64,000 bases of DNA from Neobacillus rhizophilus (GCF_018343535.1 NZ_JAGYPF010000002.1:956103-1020102), one strand, 5' to 3'. Counted from the first letter of the stretch, positions 1 through 8,569 are shown. The notes: generated by a model from the letters alone, not told the origin. Made by a program: numbers and translations.

Positions 1-474
1 TGAATAAATAATGTGGAACTTTTATATGTAGAGAAAAATGAATTAAGTGCAGTTTTTAACGATATAAAAGCAAAGCTCGAAAATTTTCTCTCTATATCAT
101 TAATACTGAAGCCATTTGATACAATTTCATTTATATTCAATATAATTACTCCTTTTTCGGTGGTGTACTACTATTATAACGTATTTTTATTAGGAGATTG
201 CCTTTGGAGATATTTAATTGGAAATATGTAACATTTTATCAATCGGCATCTATAAGATAAGTACAAATGGAAAGATTACGTTGATAATATCTGCAATGAT
301 TTGGCACGAATTTCCCATAAAATTGACTTTTTGGGAAAAAAGGTTTTTTAGATTTAAAACGGAATGTAGAATTATTGTTCAAAATTGTAGGTTTGAATCG
401 TGGGATAATAGCCGCTTCTAGTAGTTTTTTATCTTTATCCTTGGTTAAATAATAAAATATCGATTTTATTAATT
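1..474. other. AT-rich stretch with no supported gene
   Basis: Two short open frames occur (from 13 and 218), but neither has a good ribosome binding site or recognisable product. A third frame near 330-445 ends in a plausible C-terminus (reading ...KIVGLNRGIIAASSSF...) that can be followed only by shifting frame near 345. I read this as the decayed end of an upstream gene that used the terminator at 475-504. Confidence 0.35.
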
Positions 475-504
475 AAGAGCAGATAAGGAAGTCTGCTCTT
501 TTTC
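475..504 (+). terminator. intrinsic terminator
   Basis: A 9-bp stem AAGAGCAGA / TCTGCTCTT with an 8-nt loop is followed by a T run. It would end a plus-strand transcript entering from the left. It lies about 80 nt beyond the stop codon of the radical SAM gene on the other strand. Confidence 0.75.
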
Positions 505-586
505 TATTAAATATAGATGATTTAAACAGGCTATAAAATCGTTTATTAAATAGTAAGAAACATTACCGATGCGATAAGTTTTATAA

Positions 587-1393
587 TTATGTATAACGTT
601 TTTTTATTTTAGGGTTAATCAAAATATTTTTTGAAAACACATTTTTTATATCTTCTTCATTAAAAATAGACCCTAATGGAAGGTACTTGCCATTAATATT
701 GTTTGTGTATAAGTTCCCTTCCTCATCACAAAATATATAACCATCCACTCTATTTGCATATCTATTTTTTTCTATAATTAAATCTGTATTTGAAGTGTTT
801 ACAAATTTTAAGGTTTGTTCAAAATCACTATCTGATATTTTGTATATATCTTCGAATTTCTTTGCGGAAGATAAAGGGGAAAATTGGTATATACTCCAAC
901 GTTTTATATTTTTAAAAGTGGATATATATTCAAAAATATCAGGTATAGAATTTATATTCTGTGCAGTTAATATAGTATTAACTTTAATTTCGATATTGTA
1001 CTTTTCTAATTGCTGTAATGTATGATTAAGTTTTTGAAAAAGGCGGTGAGAATCTCTAAATAGATTATAATAATCGCCAATAGCATCGATGGAAACACCT
1101 AACAAATCAATATTTTCTTCAATGAATTTAAAGTCAGATTCATTAATACTTAACGTATTAGTATCAACATGAGTAAAAAGATGATTTTGATGTGCTATTT
1201 TACATGCTTCACGAAAATCCCTTTTACTAAATGAATCTCCACCACCAAATGTAATGATGTCGAATCCTAATTGAATTGCTTGTTCTACTATAGATATAGT
1301 TTTATCTTCAATTTTTTTATGATGAAAATCTATATAGCAGAATTTACAATTTAAATTACAACTTTGATTGTATGTAAGGATTAGTCTTTTCAA
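587..1393 (-). CDS. radical SAM protein, viperin-like candidate
   Basis: A 268-residue protein with the radical SAM cluster motif CX3CX2C (Cys12, Cys16, Cys19), a glycine motif FGGGD at 49-53 and a GVSID strand near 99-103. The C-terminal half follows a pattern I associate with viperin-type nucleotide dehydratases: RWSIYQFSP near 165-173, then DGYIFCDEEGNLYTN and GKYLPLG near 217-241. The length also fits prokaryotic viperins. The start is a TTG directly after the TAA of the upstream membrane gene, with AGGAGGTG inside that gene's 3' end, so the two are probably translationally coupled. Radical SAM chemistry is clear. The viperin link and an antiviral role are inference, and a peptide- or nucleotide-modifying enzyme of another subfamily is possible. 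Confidence 0.8.
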   Translation of the reverse strand: MKRLILTYNQSCNLNCKFCYIDFHHKKIEDKTISIVEQAIQLGFDIITFGGGDSFSKRDFREACKIAHQNHLFTHVDTNTLSINESDFKFIEENIDLLGVSIDAIGDYYNLFRDSHRLFQKLNHTLQQLEKYNIEIKVNTILTAQNINSIPDIFEYISTFKNIKRWSIYQFSPLSSAKKFEDIYKISDSDFEQTLKFVNTSNTDLIIEKNRYANRVDGYIFCDEEGNLYTNNINGKYLPLGSIFNEEDIKNVFSKNILINPKIKKRYT

Positions 1394-2182
1394 TTAAACA
1401 CCTCCTAACTCTACTTCTACATCTTCTATCGATTTGCTTTTACTCCAACAGTAATCAAAATGACTTTTCATTGTTTTATAGTTACTACTGGAACTATCAA
1501 ATTCAATTGCTAAAAAATTGTTTTCTAAACGTTCAGAGGTTTTCCCTAAATGATAAGGGTCGTATATCATATAGTTGTTCGTAAAGAAAAGTGTATTGTA
1601 AACTTGATCAGTAAATCGAATTTCTAAAGTTTGATACTTTGATACTAGAACTTTTAACTCTTCAAAATTCAATTTCCTGTCAACTCCAGTGGAATTATTT
1701 AATTTATTTCGTACAATTTTATTTTCACATTCTGGATGTATTAAAAGTACTTTGAAAGAAGTACTTTTATCTAACTGTGATTTAACTTCTTTCCAATGTC
1801 TATCTGTTGAAGCATCTATATATGAGCGACCTGTTTCAGCTAATAAATACATATAAGAGGCTTCACTAATAGCAATTTGAGTTTTTTCATTTCTCTCTTT
1901 TTTAGAATTACGGTCATACATGAAATAAATATTGTTAACGCCATTTTTTTCTAAATTTTCATATAGGGTTTCTACTTTTTTTGCTTTGTTTAGTAAAGGG
2001 CTGATTCCTTTGACTTTTAAAATGATTTCTAGAATTATGGCAATTATTGCAGTAGCTACGGCACTTTTAAACATATCATTTCCTAGAAATAAATTTAAAA
2101 CTAAAGCAGCTAAAGTAAATAGCACTATTTCTAAAATAGTATTGGTTAAGTAAAATTTGCTAGGCCTTTCTTGATTACTCAA
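1394..2182 (-). CDS. two-TM protein with possible PLD-like cytoplasmic domain
   Basis: Two hydrophobic segments lie near residues 15-35 and 40-60, followed by a soluble domain of about 200 residues. Its layout (AISEASYMYLL..., KVLLIHPEC..., YMIYDPYHLG, then a C-terminal FDYCWSKS helix) suggests the phospholipase D-like fold used as sensor or effector in some defence proteins. No intact HKD catalytic motif is visible. A TTG at 2182 has the better spacing from AGAGAGGTG; a GTG at 2191 overlaps that site. It is the first gene of a two-gene unit with the radical SAM gene. The PLD assignment is tentative. Confidence 0.65.
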   Translation of the reverse strand: MSNQERPSKFYLTNTILEIVLFTLAALVLNLFLGNDMFKSAVATAIIAIILEIILKVKGISPLLNKAKKVETLYENLEKNGVNNIYFMYDRNSKKERNEKTQIAISEASYMYLLAETGRSYIDASTDRHWKEVKSQLDKSTSFKVLLIHPECENKIVRNKLNNSTGVDRKLNFEELKVLVSKYQTLEIRFTDQVYNTLFFTNNYMIYDPYHLGKTSERLENNFLAIEFDSSSSNYKTMKSHFDYCWSKSKSIEDVEVELGGV

Positions 2183-2309
2183 ATTTAGCACCTCTCTTTA
2201 TTTTATTCATATTTTAAAACAGTGTTTAAAATAATTCTATGGTTCTATAAAAAAATTAGTTATTTTCAAAGTAACGAGCATGAGACGTTTGCTAGATTTT
2301 TATATTTCA

Positions 2310-2426
2310 AACATACACCATTCCTTTTTTTGGGCATATGAATGGGCATTGCCACTTGCAGAATATCATTTCAAAACTGATAAAAGCCAGATCAAAGGTG
2401 GAGAAATTGGAATGCCTGAAGAATGA
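2310..2426 (+). pseudogene. C-terminal relic of an unrecognised gene
   Basis: An open stretch without a start encodes about 38 residues containing WAYEWALPLAEYHF and ending GGEIGMPEE, directly followed by its own terminator. It looks like the tail of a gene whose front was lost, and may mark a junction of the accessory region. The family is not recognised. Confidence 0.4.
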
Positions 2427-2457
2427 GGAGTGTCTTTCATCGAGGCACTCCTTTTTC
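2426..2457 (+). terminator. intrinsic terminator
   Basis: AGGAGTG pairs with CACTCCT across a 13-nt loop, followed by TTTTT. It overlaps the stop codon of the relic reading frame. The rest of 2458-2690 holds only a TATAAT-like box near 2653 that may serve the HEPN gene. Confidence 0.7.
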
Positions 2458-2698
2458 GTATATTGAAGCGGATTATTGAATAAGATTGTATTCAGTCTAC
2501 CGCATTACACAAACATTAATAAAACTAAACTTTATCAAGAAGAAGTGCTTCATCTAATAATGTCACGCTTGATTTAATGAAGACTAGGAAAGTCTCGATT
2601 TAGCCTCAATTAAAACTAGTTTAATACATCAAGTTTCTATCAATTCCCATGGTATAATTATCCTATAAACAAAAAATTCTAGGAGAGAGAATAAATGT

Positions 2699-3709
2699 AT
2701 GTATAAGGTAAATTTATTAAATAATATTAACGCAATTTCAACTAATAAGGTTAAAGAATTTGAGGCTTTAATTCATACTAATAGGTTTATTGCTGCATCA
2801 ACTATAGAAGCAGGATATGGGGATAGCTTTGCCTTATTTGGACATTTAAGAAAAGCAGGAGAAAATCTACCAAGCGAACTTAGTAGAGTAGATGGAAATT
2901 TAAAAGGATTAAGCTCACCAGACAATAGAGTACCACCTTTTTTACGTTCACAGCTTTTTATTGCTTCAATAGCAAGTATAGAAGATTATCTGTCTCAATT
3001 AATGAAGGAGATTTTGGTTAGTTACCCAGAAAAAATTAGTGTTAAATCAACAGATAGTGGCAACATAATCAATTCTGGGGATGTGAAAGAGATTATTGAA
3101 ATGATGGCTGAAAAACATGTCACTGATTCTTTATATAAGAAACCAGAAGAATATAAAAAATCTTTGATTGAAATTATTTCAGCTGAAAAGGAATTACTTG
3201 ATATATATTGGGATAGTTTTATTGAAATGAAGGCTTCTAGGGATGCAGGAATGCATGGCGGGTGGAGAAGTAACAGTATTTATTTAAGAAAGGCTGGTTC
3301 AAAAGCAAGGACAAATAAATTGGGAGAATACTTACCTATAACAGTCGACTACTTTAACGAATCAGTCAATGTTTGTAAAGGTATTGTTAATGTTATCCAT
3401 GGTCATATAAATGAAAAATTTAATAAATGTACTCCTGCCTATGTTTTTTGTGAGATGTGGGAAAAGTCTTCTCTTTCAAGGATTGTAGCATTTAGGGATG
3501 TTTGGTTTATCGAAACACCATATATGGTTAGACCTGTGAGTGGGTTTAAATGGGGTTGGTCAACATCAGAAGAGTTACTTTATAGGTTCTTTTTGGGAAT
3601 TTATGAAGGTAAAGATACTATGCCATTTTTACCTAGTTTATTAGAGAGGTTAAATAAGAATGACGCAAATATTGTTAAACTTTGGTTATGTTCACCTTTC
3701 TTTTTCTAA
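2699..3709 (+). CDS. HEPN-domain protein (RiboL-PSP-HEPN-like)
   Basis: A 336-residue soluble protein. A conserved-looking stretch ASRDAGMHGGW gives the HEPN signature R-X4-H (Arg181, His186), inside a helix-rich region that begins with IASIEDYLSQLMKEI near 92-106. HEPN domains are typically RNases in toxin-antitoxin and phage-defence systems. The start is the ATG at 2699, 8 nt after AGGAGAGAG; an ATG four bases earlier hits a stop after three codons. No antitoxin partner is adjacent. It is divergent from the radical SAM pair. The exact subfamily and activity are inferred. Confidence 0.65.
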   Translation: MYKVNLLNNINAISTNKVKEFEALIHTNRFIAASTIEAGYGDSFALFGHLRKAGENLPSELSRVDGNLKGLSSPDNRVPPFLRSQLFIASIASIEDYLSQLMKEILVSYPEKISVKSTDSGNIINSGDVKEIIEMMAEKHVTDSLYKKPEEYKKSLIEIISAEKELLDIYWDSFIEMKASRDAGMHGGWRSNSIYLRKAGSKARTNKLGEYLPITVDYFNESVNVCKGIVNVIHGHINEKFNKCTPAYVFCEMWEKSSLSRIVAFRDVWFIETPYMVRPVSGFKWGWSTSEELLYRFFLGIYEGKDTMPFLPSLLERLNKNDANIVKLWLCSPFFF

Positions 3710-3803
3710 ATTATGTTTTGTAGAAATTTTTCTTATGCGTTTATATCATATTTGTTTATTAAGAAAGAATTATTGTAAGAACAAGTGAAATAGTTGTAAG
3801 AAG

Positions 3804-3830
3804 GCATCCAAATTAGTTGGATGCTTTTTT
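3804..3830 (+). terminator. intrinsic terminator
   Basis: GCATCCAA pairs with TTGGATGC across a 5-nt loop, followed by TTTTTT, 95 nt after the HEPN gene stop. From here to 4150 I see nothing further. Confidence 0.85.
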
Positions 3831-4150
3831 AGTTGTACACAAGCTGTGATTAACTAATGGTTGCTTTGTGGTTGCGAATCAATCTAAGGGTATTTGTAGG
3901 AGCTATAGGGTTTTGTTTGTGCCTTTTGTTGAATGCAGAACCACTTTCATTCACAAATTGACGTTTGGTAAATTTCCGACACGACTCAAATAAATGATGT
4001 ATTTTGGTGCAGTAAAGTGATAAAACATATAGAAATAAACTGATGTTTTTCGATAAGAGTAATCAATAACAGAGGTGTAACATTAATTGTGATATCAAAG
4101 GATAGATATCGCTGCTTTAATCATATTGTTCTTTGTTCTCGATAAACTAT

Positions 4151-4180
4151 ACGTTTCAAAAGGTACACTTTTTGAAACGT
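4151..4180. repeat. 30-bp palindrome upstream of recombinase (possible res/recombination site)
   Basis: ACGTTTCAAAA and TTTTTGAAACGT form arms of at least 11 bp around GGTACAC. More TATCAAA or TTTGATA boxes follow at 4225-4232, 4267-4275 and 4294-4303. The layout (a palindrome plus several short boxes ahead of a resolvase gene) resembles a res or crossover region. No terminator T run follows, so a regulatory or recombination role is more likely. Confidence 0.5.
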
Positions 4181-4260
4181 AATTTATGAAACGGAAGAAT
4201 AAGTGTTTAGATAGTCTCATATGGTATCAAATCAAATTTTGGCACGTATCATAATTTCCA

Positions 4261-4289
4261 TTGACCTTTTGATACTATTTCAGTAAGAT
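4261..4289 (+). promoter_or_regulatory. sigma-A promoter of the recombinase gene with overlapping TATCAAA boxes
   Basis: TTGACC, a 17-nt spacer and TAAGAT match a sigma-A promoter. A TTTTGATAC box lies within the spacer and GTATCAAATA just downstream, so a protein binding these boxes, perhaps the recombinase itself, would repress the promoter. Confidence 0.55.
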
Positions 4290-4320
4290 TAGAGTATCAA
4301 ATAACAAGGTGGATTTAAAC

Positions 4321-4923
4321 ATGGATAACAAAGAGTTCGGATATGTACGAGTAAGTAGTAAAGACCAAAACGAAGCACGACAACTGGATAGTATGTATGC
4401 TCTTGGAATTGATGAGCGTGATATTCATATCGATAAGCAGAGCGGCAAAGACTTTAACAGACCTCAATACCAAGCTTTGAAAATGCGTTTGCGTAAAGGA
4501 GATACACTGTACATTCATTCTTTAGATAGACTAGGTCGGAACAAAGAGATGATTCTTAACGAGTGGAAAGATATTACCCAAAACATCAAAGCACATATTG
4601 TTGTAATTGATATGCCATTATTGGATACACGTAAATACAATGACTCGATCGGTTCTTTCGTAGCTGACTTGGTTTTACAGGTTTTATCATGGGTTGCTGA
4701 AGAAGAAAGAACTAAGATAAAGACCCGTCAAGCTGAAGGAATAGCTTCAGCAAAGGCACAGGGTAAACACCTAGGAAGACCTAAAACATCTATTACATCT
4801 GAGTTTGAAAAGGCTTATAAGGAATGGAGAGCAGGAAATATCACGGCAGTTGAAGCAATGAAGCAATCAAACATGACAAAGGCAACATTCTATCGCAAGG
4901 TTAAGGAATTTGAAGCAAGCTAA
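4321..4923 (+). CDS. serine recombinase / resolvase family protein
   Basis: A 200-residue resolvase. The N-terminal catalytic domain starts FGYVRVSSKDQN, with Arg10 and the presumed nucleophile Ser12, and includes LDRLGRNKEM and the long E-helix region EEERTKIKTRQAEGI. A hinge GRPK then leads to a small C-terminal helix-turn-helix (ITAVEAMKQSNMTKATFYRKV). The ATG at 4321 sits 8 nt after AAGGTGG; an upstream GTG at 4309 overlaps that site. The size and order match Tn3-type resolvases or invertases. With no transposase nearby, it may be a resolution system of a plasmid or island origin. Confidence 0.9.
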   Translation: MDNKEFGYVRVSSKDQNEARQLDSMYALGIDERDIHIDKQSGKDFNRPQYQALKMRLRKGDTLYIHSLDRLGRNKEMILNEWKDITQNIKAHIVVIDMPLLDTRKYNDSIGSFVADLVLQVLSWVAEEERTKIKTRQAEGIASAKAQGKHLGRPKTSITSEFEKAYKEWRAGNITAVEAMKQSNMTKATFYRKVKEFEAS

Positions 4924-4924
4924 G

Positions 4925-4946
4925 GAGACTCCCAAGGGGTCTCTTT
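4925..4946 (+). terminator. recombinase terminator, intron landing site
   Basis: GAGAC-t-CC and GG-GTCTC form a stem, followed by TTTCAAT. The group II intron begins five or six bases after this T run. Confidence 0.7.
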
Positions 4947-4951
4947 CAATT

Positions 4952-6809
4952 GTGTGCCAGGCATGGCAACTATCTAGGTGGTGAAAGTCCACTGTGGGGG
5001 TACACATCAACCAACCACTAAGGAAGCGCAAGGTACTTATCGTGAGGTAAGGGCTGGAGGAAGCGTGGAATAAAATCTTGGCTCGACGAACAGAAATCTG
5101 ATACTAAGGCTTTACAAAGGGATGAGGCTCCAATTCAAGTCAAAGTCCAAAAGATGTGCGTAACTTTGTAGAGTAAATCAGGCGAGTAAAAGAGGAAAGA
5201 TTGTTGTCTTACCCTGGGAGGTCTTGCGGGTGTACAACTAGTACAGTCGAAAAAGGTTAGCCGCAAGAAGTCAGCAGAAGCCATAGTAGTGAAATTAGTT
5301 CATGAAGGGCTGAACAATTTATAGTGTTTCAACGCCACGAATGCATAAGTGACGTACTCCGAATGTGTTAATGGGGAAAGTATGAGCGTATCTCAAAGGA
5401 TAACCAAAATGGAGCTATCACTTATTACGTGAGAGGAAAGGAGAAACGAGTGTGGAACTTTTAGAACAGATTCTAAGCAATCAAAATATGAATGAAGCCT
5501 ACTTACGTGTCTATAAAAACAAAGGTGCTAGTGGGATTGATGGAATAACAGTCGATGAACTGAAGCGATATCTGAAAGAGAACAAAGATGAGCTACGTCA
5601 GCGCATCAGAACAAGAAAATACCAACCACAAGCTGCCTTAAGAGTGGAAATCCCAAAAGAAAATGGCAAGATGCGCATGTTGGGAATACCAACAGTAGTG
5701 GATAGAGTAGTTCAACAAGCAATTCATCAAGTTCTCAGTCCGATATTCGAAAAGCAATTCAGCGAATTCAGTTACGGCTTTAGACCAAAAAGAAGCTGTG
5801 AGATGGCTATTATAAAAAGTTTGGAAATTCTGAATGATGGACACGATTGGGTAGTAGACATTGACCTTGAAAGATTCTTCGATACAGTTCATCATGATAA
5901 ACTCATGCGAATTATCGCAAACACAATCGATGATGGTGATGTCATCTCGTTAATCAGAAAATACTTAGTAAGTGGAGTTATGGTAAATGGGAAATATAAA
6001 GAGACTCCCGTCGGGACTCCGCAAGGAGGAAACCTCAGTCCATTATTGAGTAATATTATGTTAAACGAACTAGATAAGGAACTAGAAAGTAGAGGATTGC
6101 GTTTCGTTAGATATGCGGATGACTCCCTAATCTTTGTGAAGAGCGAGCAAGCAGCAAACAGAGTGATGAAATCAATCGTGAGATTTATAGAAGGAAAATT
6201 AGGGTTGATAGTTAATGCAGAAAAGAGTAAAATCTCTCGCCCTAAAGAGTTAAAATTCTTAGGATTTGGATACTACTATGACTTCAAAACTGAGAGATAC
6301 CAAGTGAAACCTCACCCAAAGTCATTACAGAAATTTCAAAGAAAGCTACGACAACTTACAAAACGAAACGGGAGCGTCTCTCTAGATTTCAGAATTCTTA
6401 AGCTTAAACAAGTCATTTTTGGATGGGTGAACTACTTTAGAATTGCAAACATGAGAAAAGCAATGACCCAAATAGATATGAAATTACGCTCAAGAATAAG
6501 AGTAATCATTTGGAAACAATGGAAAGTTCCTAGAAAACAAATCAAGTCGCTAATCCAACTAGGTATACCCGAAGAAGAAGCAAAAGGATTAACGTTCTGC
6601 CGGAAAGGTTACCGGTATATCGGGTTATCGAAAGTTGTTCAAAGAGCAATCTCAAACAAAAGACTAAAGCAGAGGGGGATACCCTCTGCTCTTGAACGTT
6701 ACTTAAAAGTACACACTGTAATATAAATTGAAACGCCGTATACGCGATCCGTTCGTACGGTGTTGTGAGAGGGGCGAAAATAAACTGCTTTATTTTCCCT
6801 CTACTCGAT
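4952..6809 (+). mobile_element. group IIC intron (about 1.86 kb)
   Basis: The 5' end GTGTG matches the GUGYG consensus. A structured 500-nt leader precedes a maturase gene. After it comes a domain V-like hairpin (GCCGTATACGCGATCC then GTACGGTG, about 6733-6770), then a domain VI arm (AAAATAAA...TTTATTTT) and the end CTACTCGAT. The boundaries are inferred from these signatures. The insertion point directly downstream of an intrinsic terminator is the known target choice of class C introns, and the maturase lacks an endonuclease domain, as that class does. Confidence 0.85.
5452..6726 (+). CDS. ltrA: group II intron reverse transcriptase / maturase
   Basis: A 424-residue protein. The RT domain carries GFRPKRSC near 109-116, DIDLERFFDTV near 137-147, TPQGGNLSPLLSN near 189-201 and the catalytic YADD at 221-224. 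The maturase (X) domain follows at about 290-400 (FGWVNYFRIANM). There is no C-terminal HNH endonuclease, as expected for class C. The start is GTG at 5452 after AAAGGAGAAA. The frame is intact, so the intron may still be mobile. It acts as an RNP with its own intron RNA. Confidence 0.95.
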   Translation: MELLEQILSNQNMNEAYLRVYKNKGASGIDGITVDELKRYLKENKDELRQRIRTRKYQPQAALRVEIPKENGKMRMLGIPTVVDRVVQQAIHQVLSPIFEKQFSEFSYGFRPKRSCEMAIIKSLEILNDGHDWVVDIDLERFFDTVHHDKLMRIIANTIDDGDVISLIRKYLVSGVMVNGKYKETPVGTPQGGNLSPLLSNIMLNELDKELESRGLRFVRYADDSLIFVKSEQAANRVMKSIVRFIEGKLGLIVNAEKSKISRPKELKFLGFGYYYDFKTERYQVKPHPKSLQKFQRKLRQLTKRNGSVSLDFRILKLKQVIFGWVNYFRIANMRKAMTQIDMKLRSRIRVIIWKQWKVPRKQIKSLIQLGIPEEEAKGLTFCRKGYRYIGLSKVVQRAISNKRLKQRGIPSALERYLKVHTVI

Positions 6810-6969
6810 TGCAATAAATATGGGGGTATATTTACACATTTCTATCATGGGGATTGGTGGGTTATGGGCTAGGCAGACTCATCCACACAATATAAAAAAT
6901 TTATAAATCTGAAAATATTTTAAAGGCAATTAATATTGGAGTTAGATGTTAAAATTTGTGAATTTGTAG

Positions 6970-6975
6970 TATAAT
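6970..6975 (+). promoter_or_regulatory. TATAAT box
   Basis: A perfect -10 hexamer in AT-rich sequence 50 nt upstream of the next gene; the -35 box is not clear. Confidence 0.4.
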
Positions 6976-7024
6976 AAAAGATTGCTAAGGTTGGTACATT
7001 ATGTGATTAAAGGGTGGCGATAGC

Positions 7025-7843
7025 TTGAATCTTAATCATAGAATCAAAAAAAGAAAAAAGGCTCTTGAGTCAATTAATGAACTTGTAAATAATGCTTCAC
7101 ATCTTGTATTAATCCATTATTCCTGTGAAAGTTTCTATAATGTAGAGAGTGGCTATACACCAAGAGTAACATCAATTGCAGTAAGGTATTATAATACAGC
7201 TCAAACAAAATCGTTTTCTATTCATAAATTAGCGGAAATAAAAAAAATACCGTTCGAGGATATAGAACAAAATTATGATGATTTAGAAAAAGAAATGTTA
7301 AAGGAATTTTTTCAATTTGTTAAGAAACATAAATCTTATAATTGGCTTCACTGGAATATGAGGGATTTAAATTTTGGTTTTGAAGCTTTAGAAAATAGGT
7401 TTAGGGTCTTGGGAGGAAGACCAGAAACAATAGATGATGAAAAAAAGTATGATTTAGCAAGATTACTTATCGATATTTATGGAGTAGGTTATATCGGGCA
7501 TCCTCGGTTAGAAAAACTAATTGAAAAAAATAAAATCTCCAATAGAGATTTTTTGGATGGACAATCTGAAGCTGTAGCATTTGCTAACAAAGAATATGTA
7601 AAACTCCACATGTCAACACTTAAGAAAGTTGATGTATTTCATTCTATTTTGGACAAGGTAGCATCAGGAAATCTGAAAACAAATGCTAAATGGTATGAAC
7701 CCTATGGTTTGTCTCCACAAGCAGTTTATGAAGCCATTAAAGACCACTGGATTTATGCTGTTGTGATATTGTTGTTAGGGGCGGTTTTAGGTGCAGTAAT
7801 ACCATTTATCTTCGACCTTTTAACCAACAATAAACCTAATTAA
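7025..7843 (+). CDS. C-terminally membrane-anchored protein, possible degenerate exonuclease fold
   Basis: A 272-residue protein ending in one transmembrane helix near 243-263 with a short polar tail, so the main domain is probably cytoplasmic. HYSCESFY near 31-38, LHWNMRDLNFGF near 112-124 and LHMSTLKKVD near 198-207 fall in the order of the DEDD exonuclease motifs, but the expected acidic pair of motif I is not intact. I do not recognise the family. The start is a TTG with GGGTGGCG upstream. It sits between the intron and a tRNA relic in the accessory region, so a defence or toxin role is conceivable but unproven. Confidence 0.6.
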   Translation: MNLNHRIKKRKKALESINELVNNASHLVLIHYSCESFYNVESGYTPRVTSIAVRYYNTAQTKSFSIHKLAEIKKIPFEDIEQNYDDLEKEMLKEFFQFVKKHKSYNWLHWNMRDLNFGFEALENRFRVLGGRPETIDDEKKYDLARLLIDIYGVGYIGHPRLEKLIEKNKISNRDFLDGQSEAVAFANKEYVKLHMSTLKKVDVFHSILDKVASGNLKTNAKWYEPYGLSPQAVYEAIKDHWIYAVVILLLGAVLGAVIPFIFDLLTNNKPN

Positions 7844-7973
7844 TAACGTCTAATTTTGAATTGTTTGCAAATTAGTACATGTTTCAGTATCATTATTTGT
7901 AGGGATAACACGTAATGAAAAACATTCAACAAGCATAAACCATTGGTATATTAACGCCTTAAAGCTTTTTGAA

Positions 7974-8045
7974 CCGAAAGTGGTGCAACGGATAGCACGT
8001 AAGATTCCGGTTCTTAAAATGTGGGTTCGATTCCTGCCGAGGGCG
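7974..8045 (+). pseudogene. tRNA-Arg(CCG)-like relic lacking its 5' acceptor strand
   Basis: A D arm (GTGC/GCAC), an anticodon arm (TAAGA/TCTTA around TTCCGGT, anticodon CCG at 8007-8009) and a T arm (GTGGG TTCGATT CCTGC) are all present. The 3' acceptor strand CGAGGGC is there, but the matching 5' strand should read GCCCTCG and instead is CCGAAAG. No CCA follows. This is what remains when an element integrates at a tRNA 3' end and leaves a partial copy. Confidence 0.6.
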
Positions 8046-8401
8046 TACTACAGACTTTGTTATTGTTGAGTTTTTCAGCAATGGCAAGGTCTTTTTTAAT
8101 TTCCTTTTTCATTCGTGTATAACCTTTGATGGTAGAACTCATCAATGGCAAGTAAGAAAATCTCTCTTACTCAGATCGAAAATACTTGTGGTAGGATTAG
8201 GAACAGCAATAGTACATTTATTGATTCTTACCTATAAGTAGAAATAATTTCCTATGATATAGGATAACAACTATATCAAGCAAAATACAACAAAACCTTC
8301 CTTTGGTTTAAAAGAAGGTTATCTGGCATGCACCTTTTAAGTCTGTATTCTATAATTATTTGCTTTTCTTGCTCCGCCTTATTTTTTAGTTTGCCATTAT
8401 T
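8046..8401. other. intergenic stretch, no gene seen
   Basis: Short AT-rich sequence with several stops in every frame. No hairpin with a T run was found. Confidence 0.4.
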
Positions 8402-8545
8402 TTATATTTGACGGCGTTTTCCACAGCCGCAACCACCGTGTTTAATGATTTGAATCGATCTTTTTACGATTGGCTGGGAATTTGATGATTTTATAGTGTT
8501 TTGTTGGTTGGCTGTACTTTGCTCATTATTGCTTTGTTCATTCAT
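8402..8545 (-). CDS. small Gly/Cys-tailed protein (47 aa)
   Basis: The reading frame encodes a polar Asn/Gln/Ser-rich N-terminus and the tail IIKHGGCGCGKRRQI. The start has a G-run (AAAAGGGGGGGG) six bases upstream. A second, broken copy of the tail lies at 9968-10039, which supports the frame being a real gene. The Cys-Gly-Cys-Gly and basic tail could cross-link or bind metal on a spore surface, but the function is unknown. Confidence 0.55.
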   Translation of the reverse strand: MNEQSNNEQSTANQQNTIKSSNSQPIVKRSIQIIKHGGCGCGKRRQI

Positions 8546-8569
8546 TTTTTCCCCCCCCTTTTAGAAAAT

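Noticed and set aside
13..421. Two small plus-strand frames at the left edge
   Set aside because: No ribosome sites, no recognisable domains and low-complexity AT-rich composition.
7974..8045. Functional tRNA-Arg(CCG)
   Set aside because: The acceptor stem pairs at only two of seven positions and there is no CCA.
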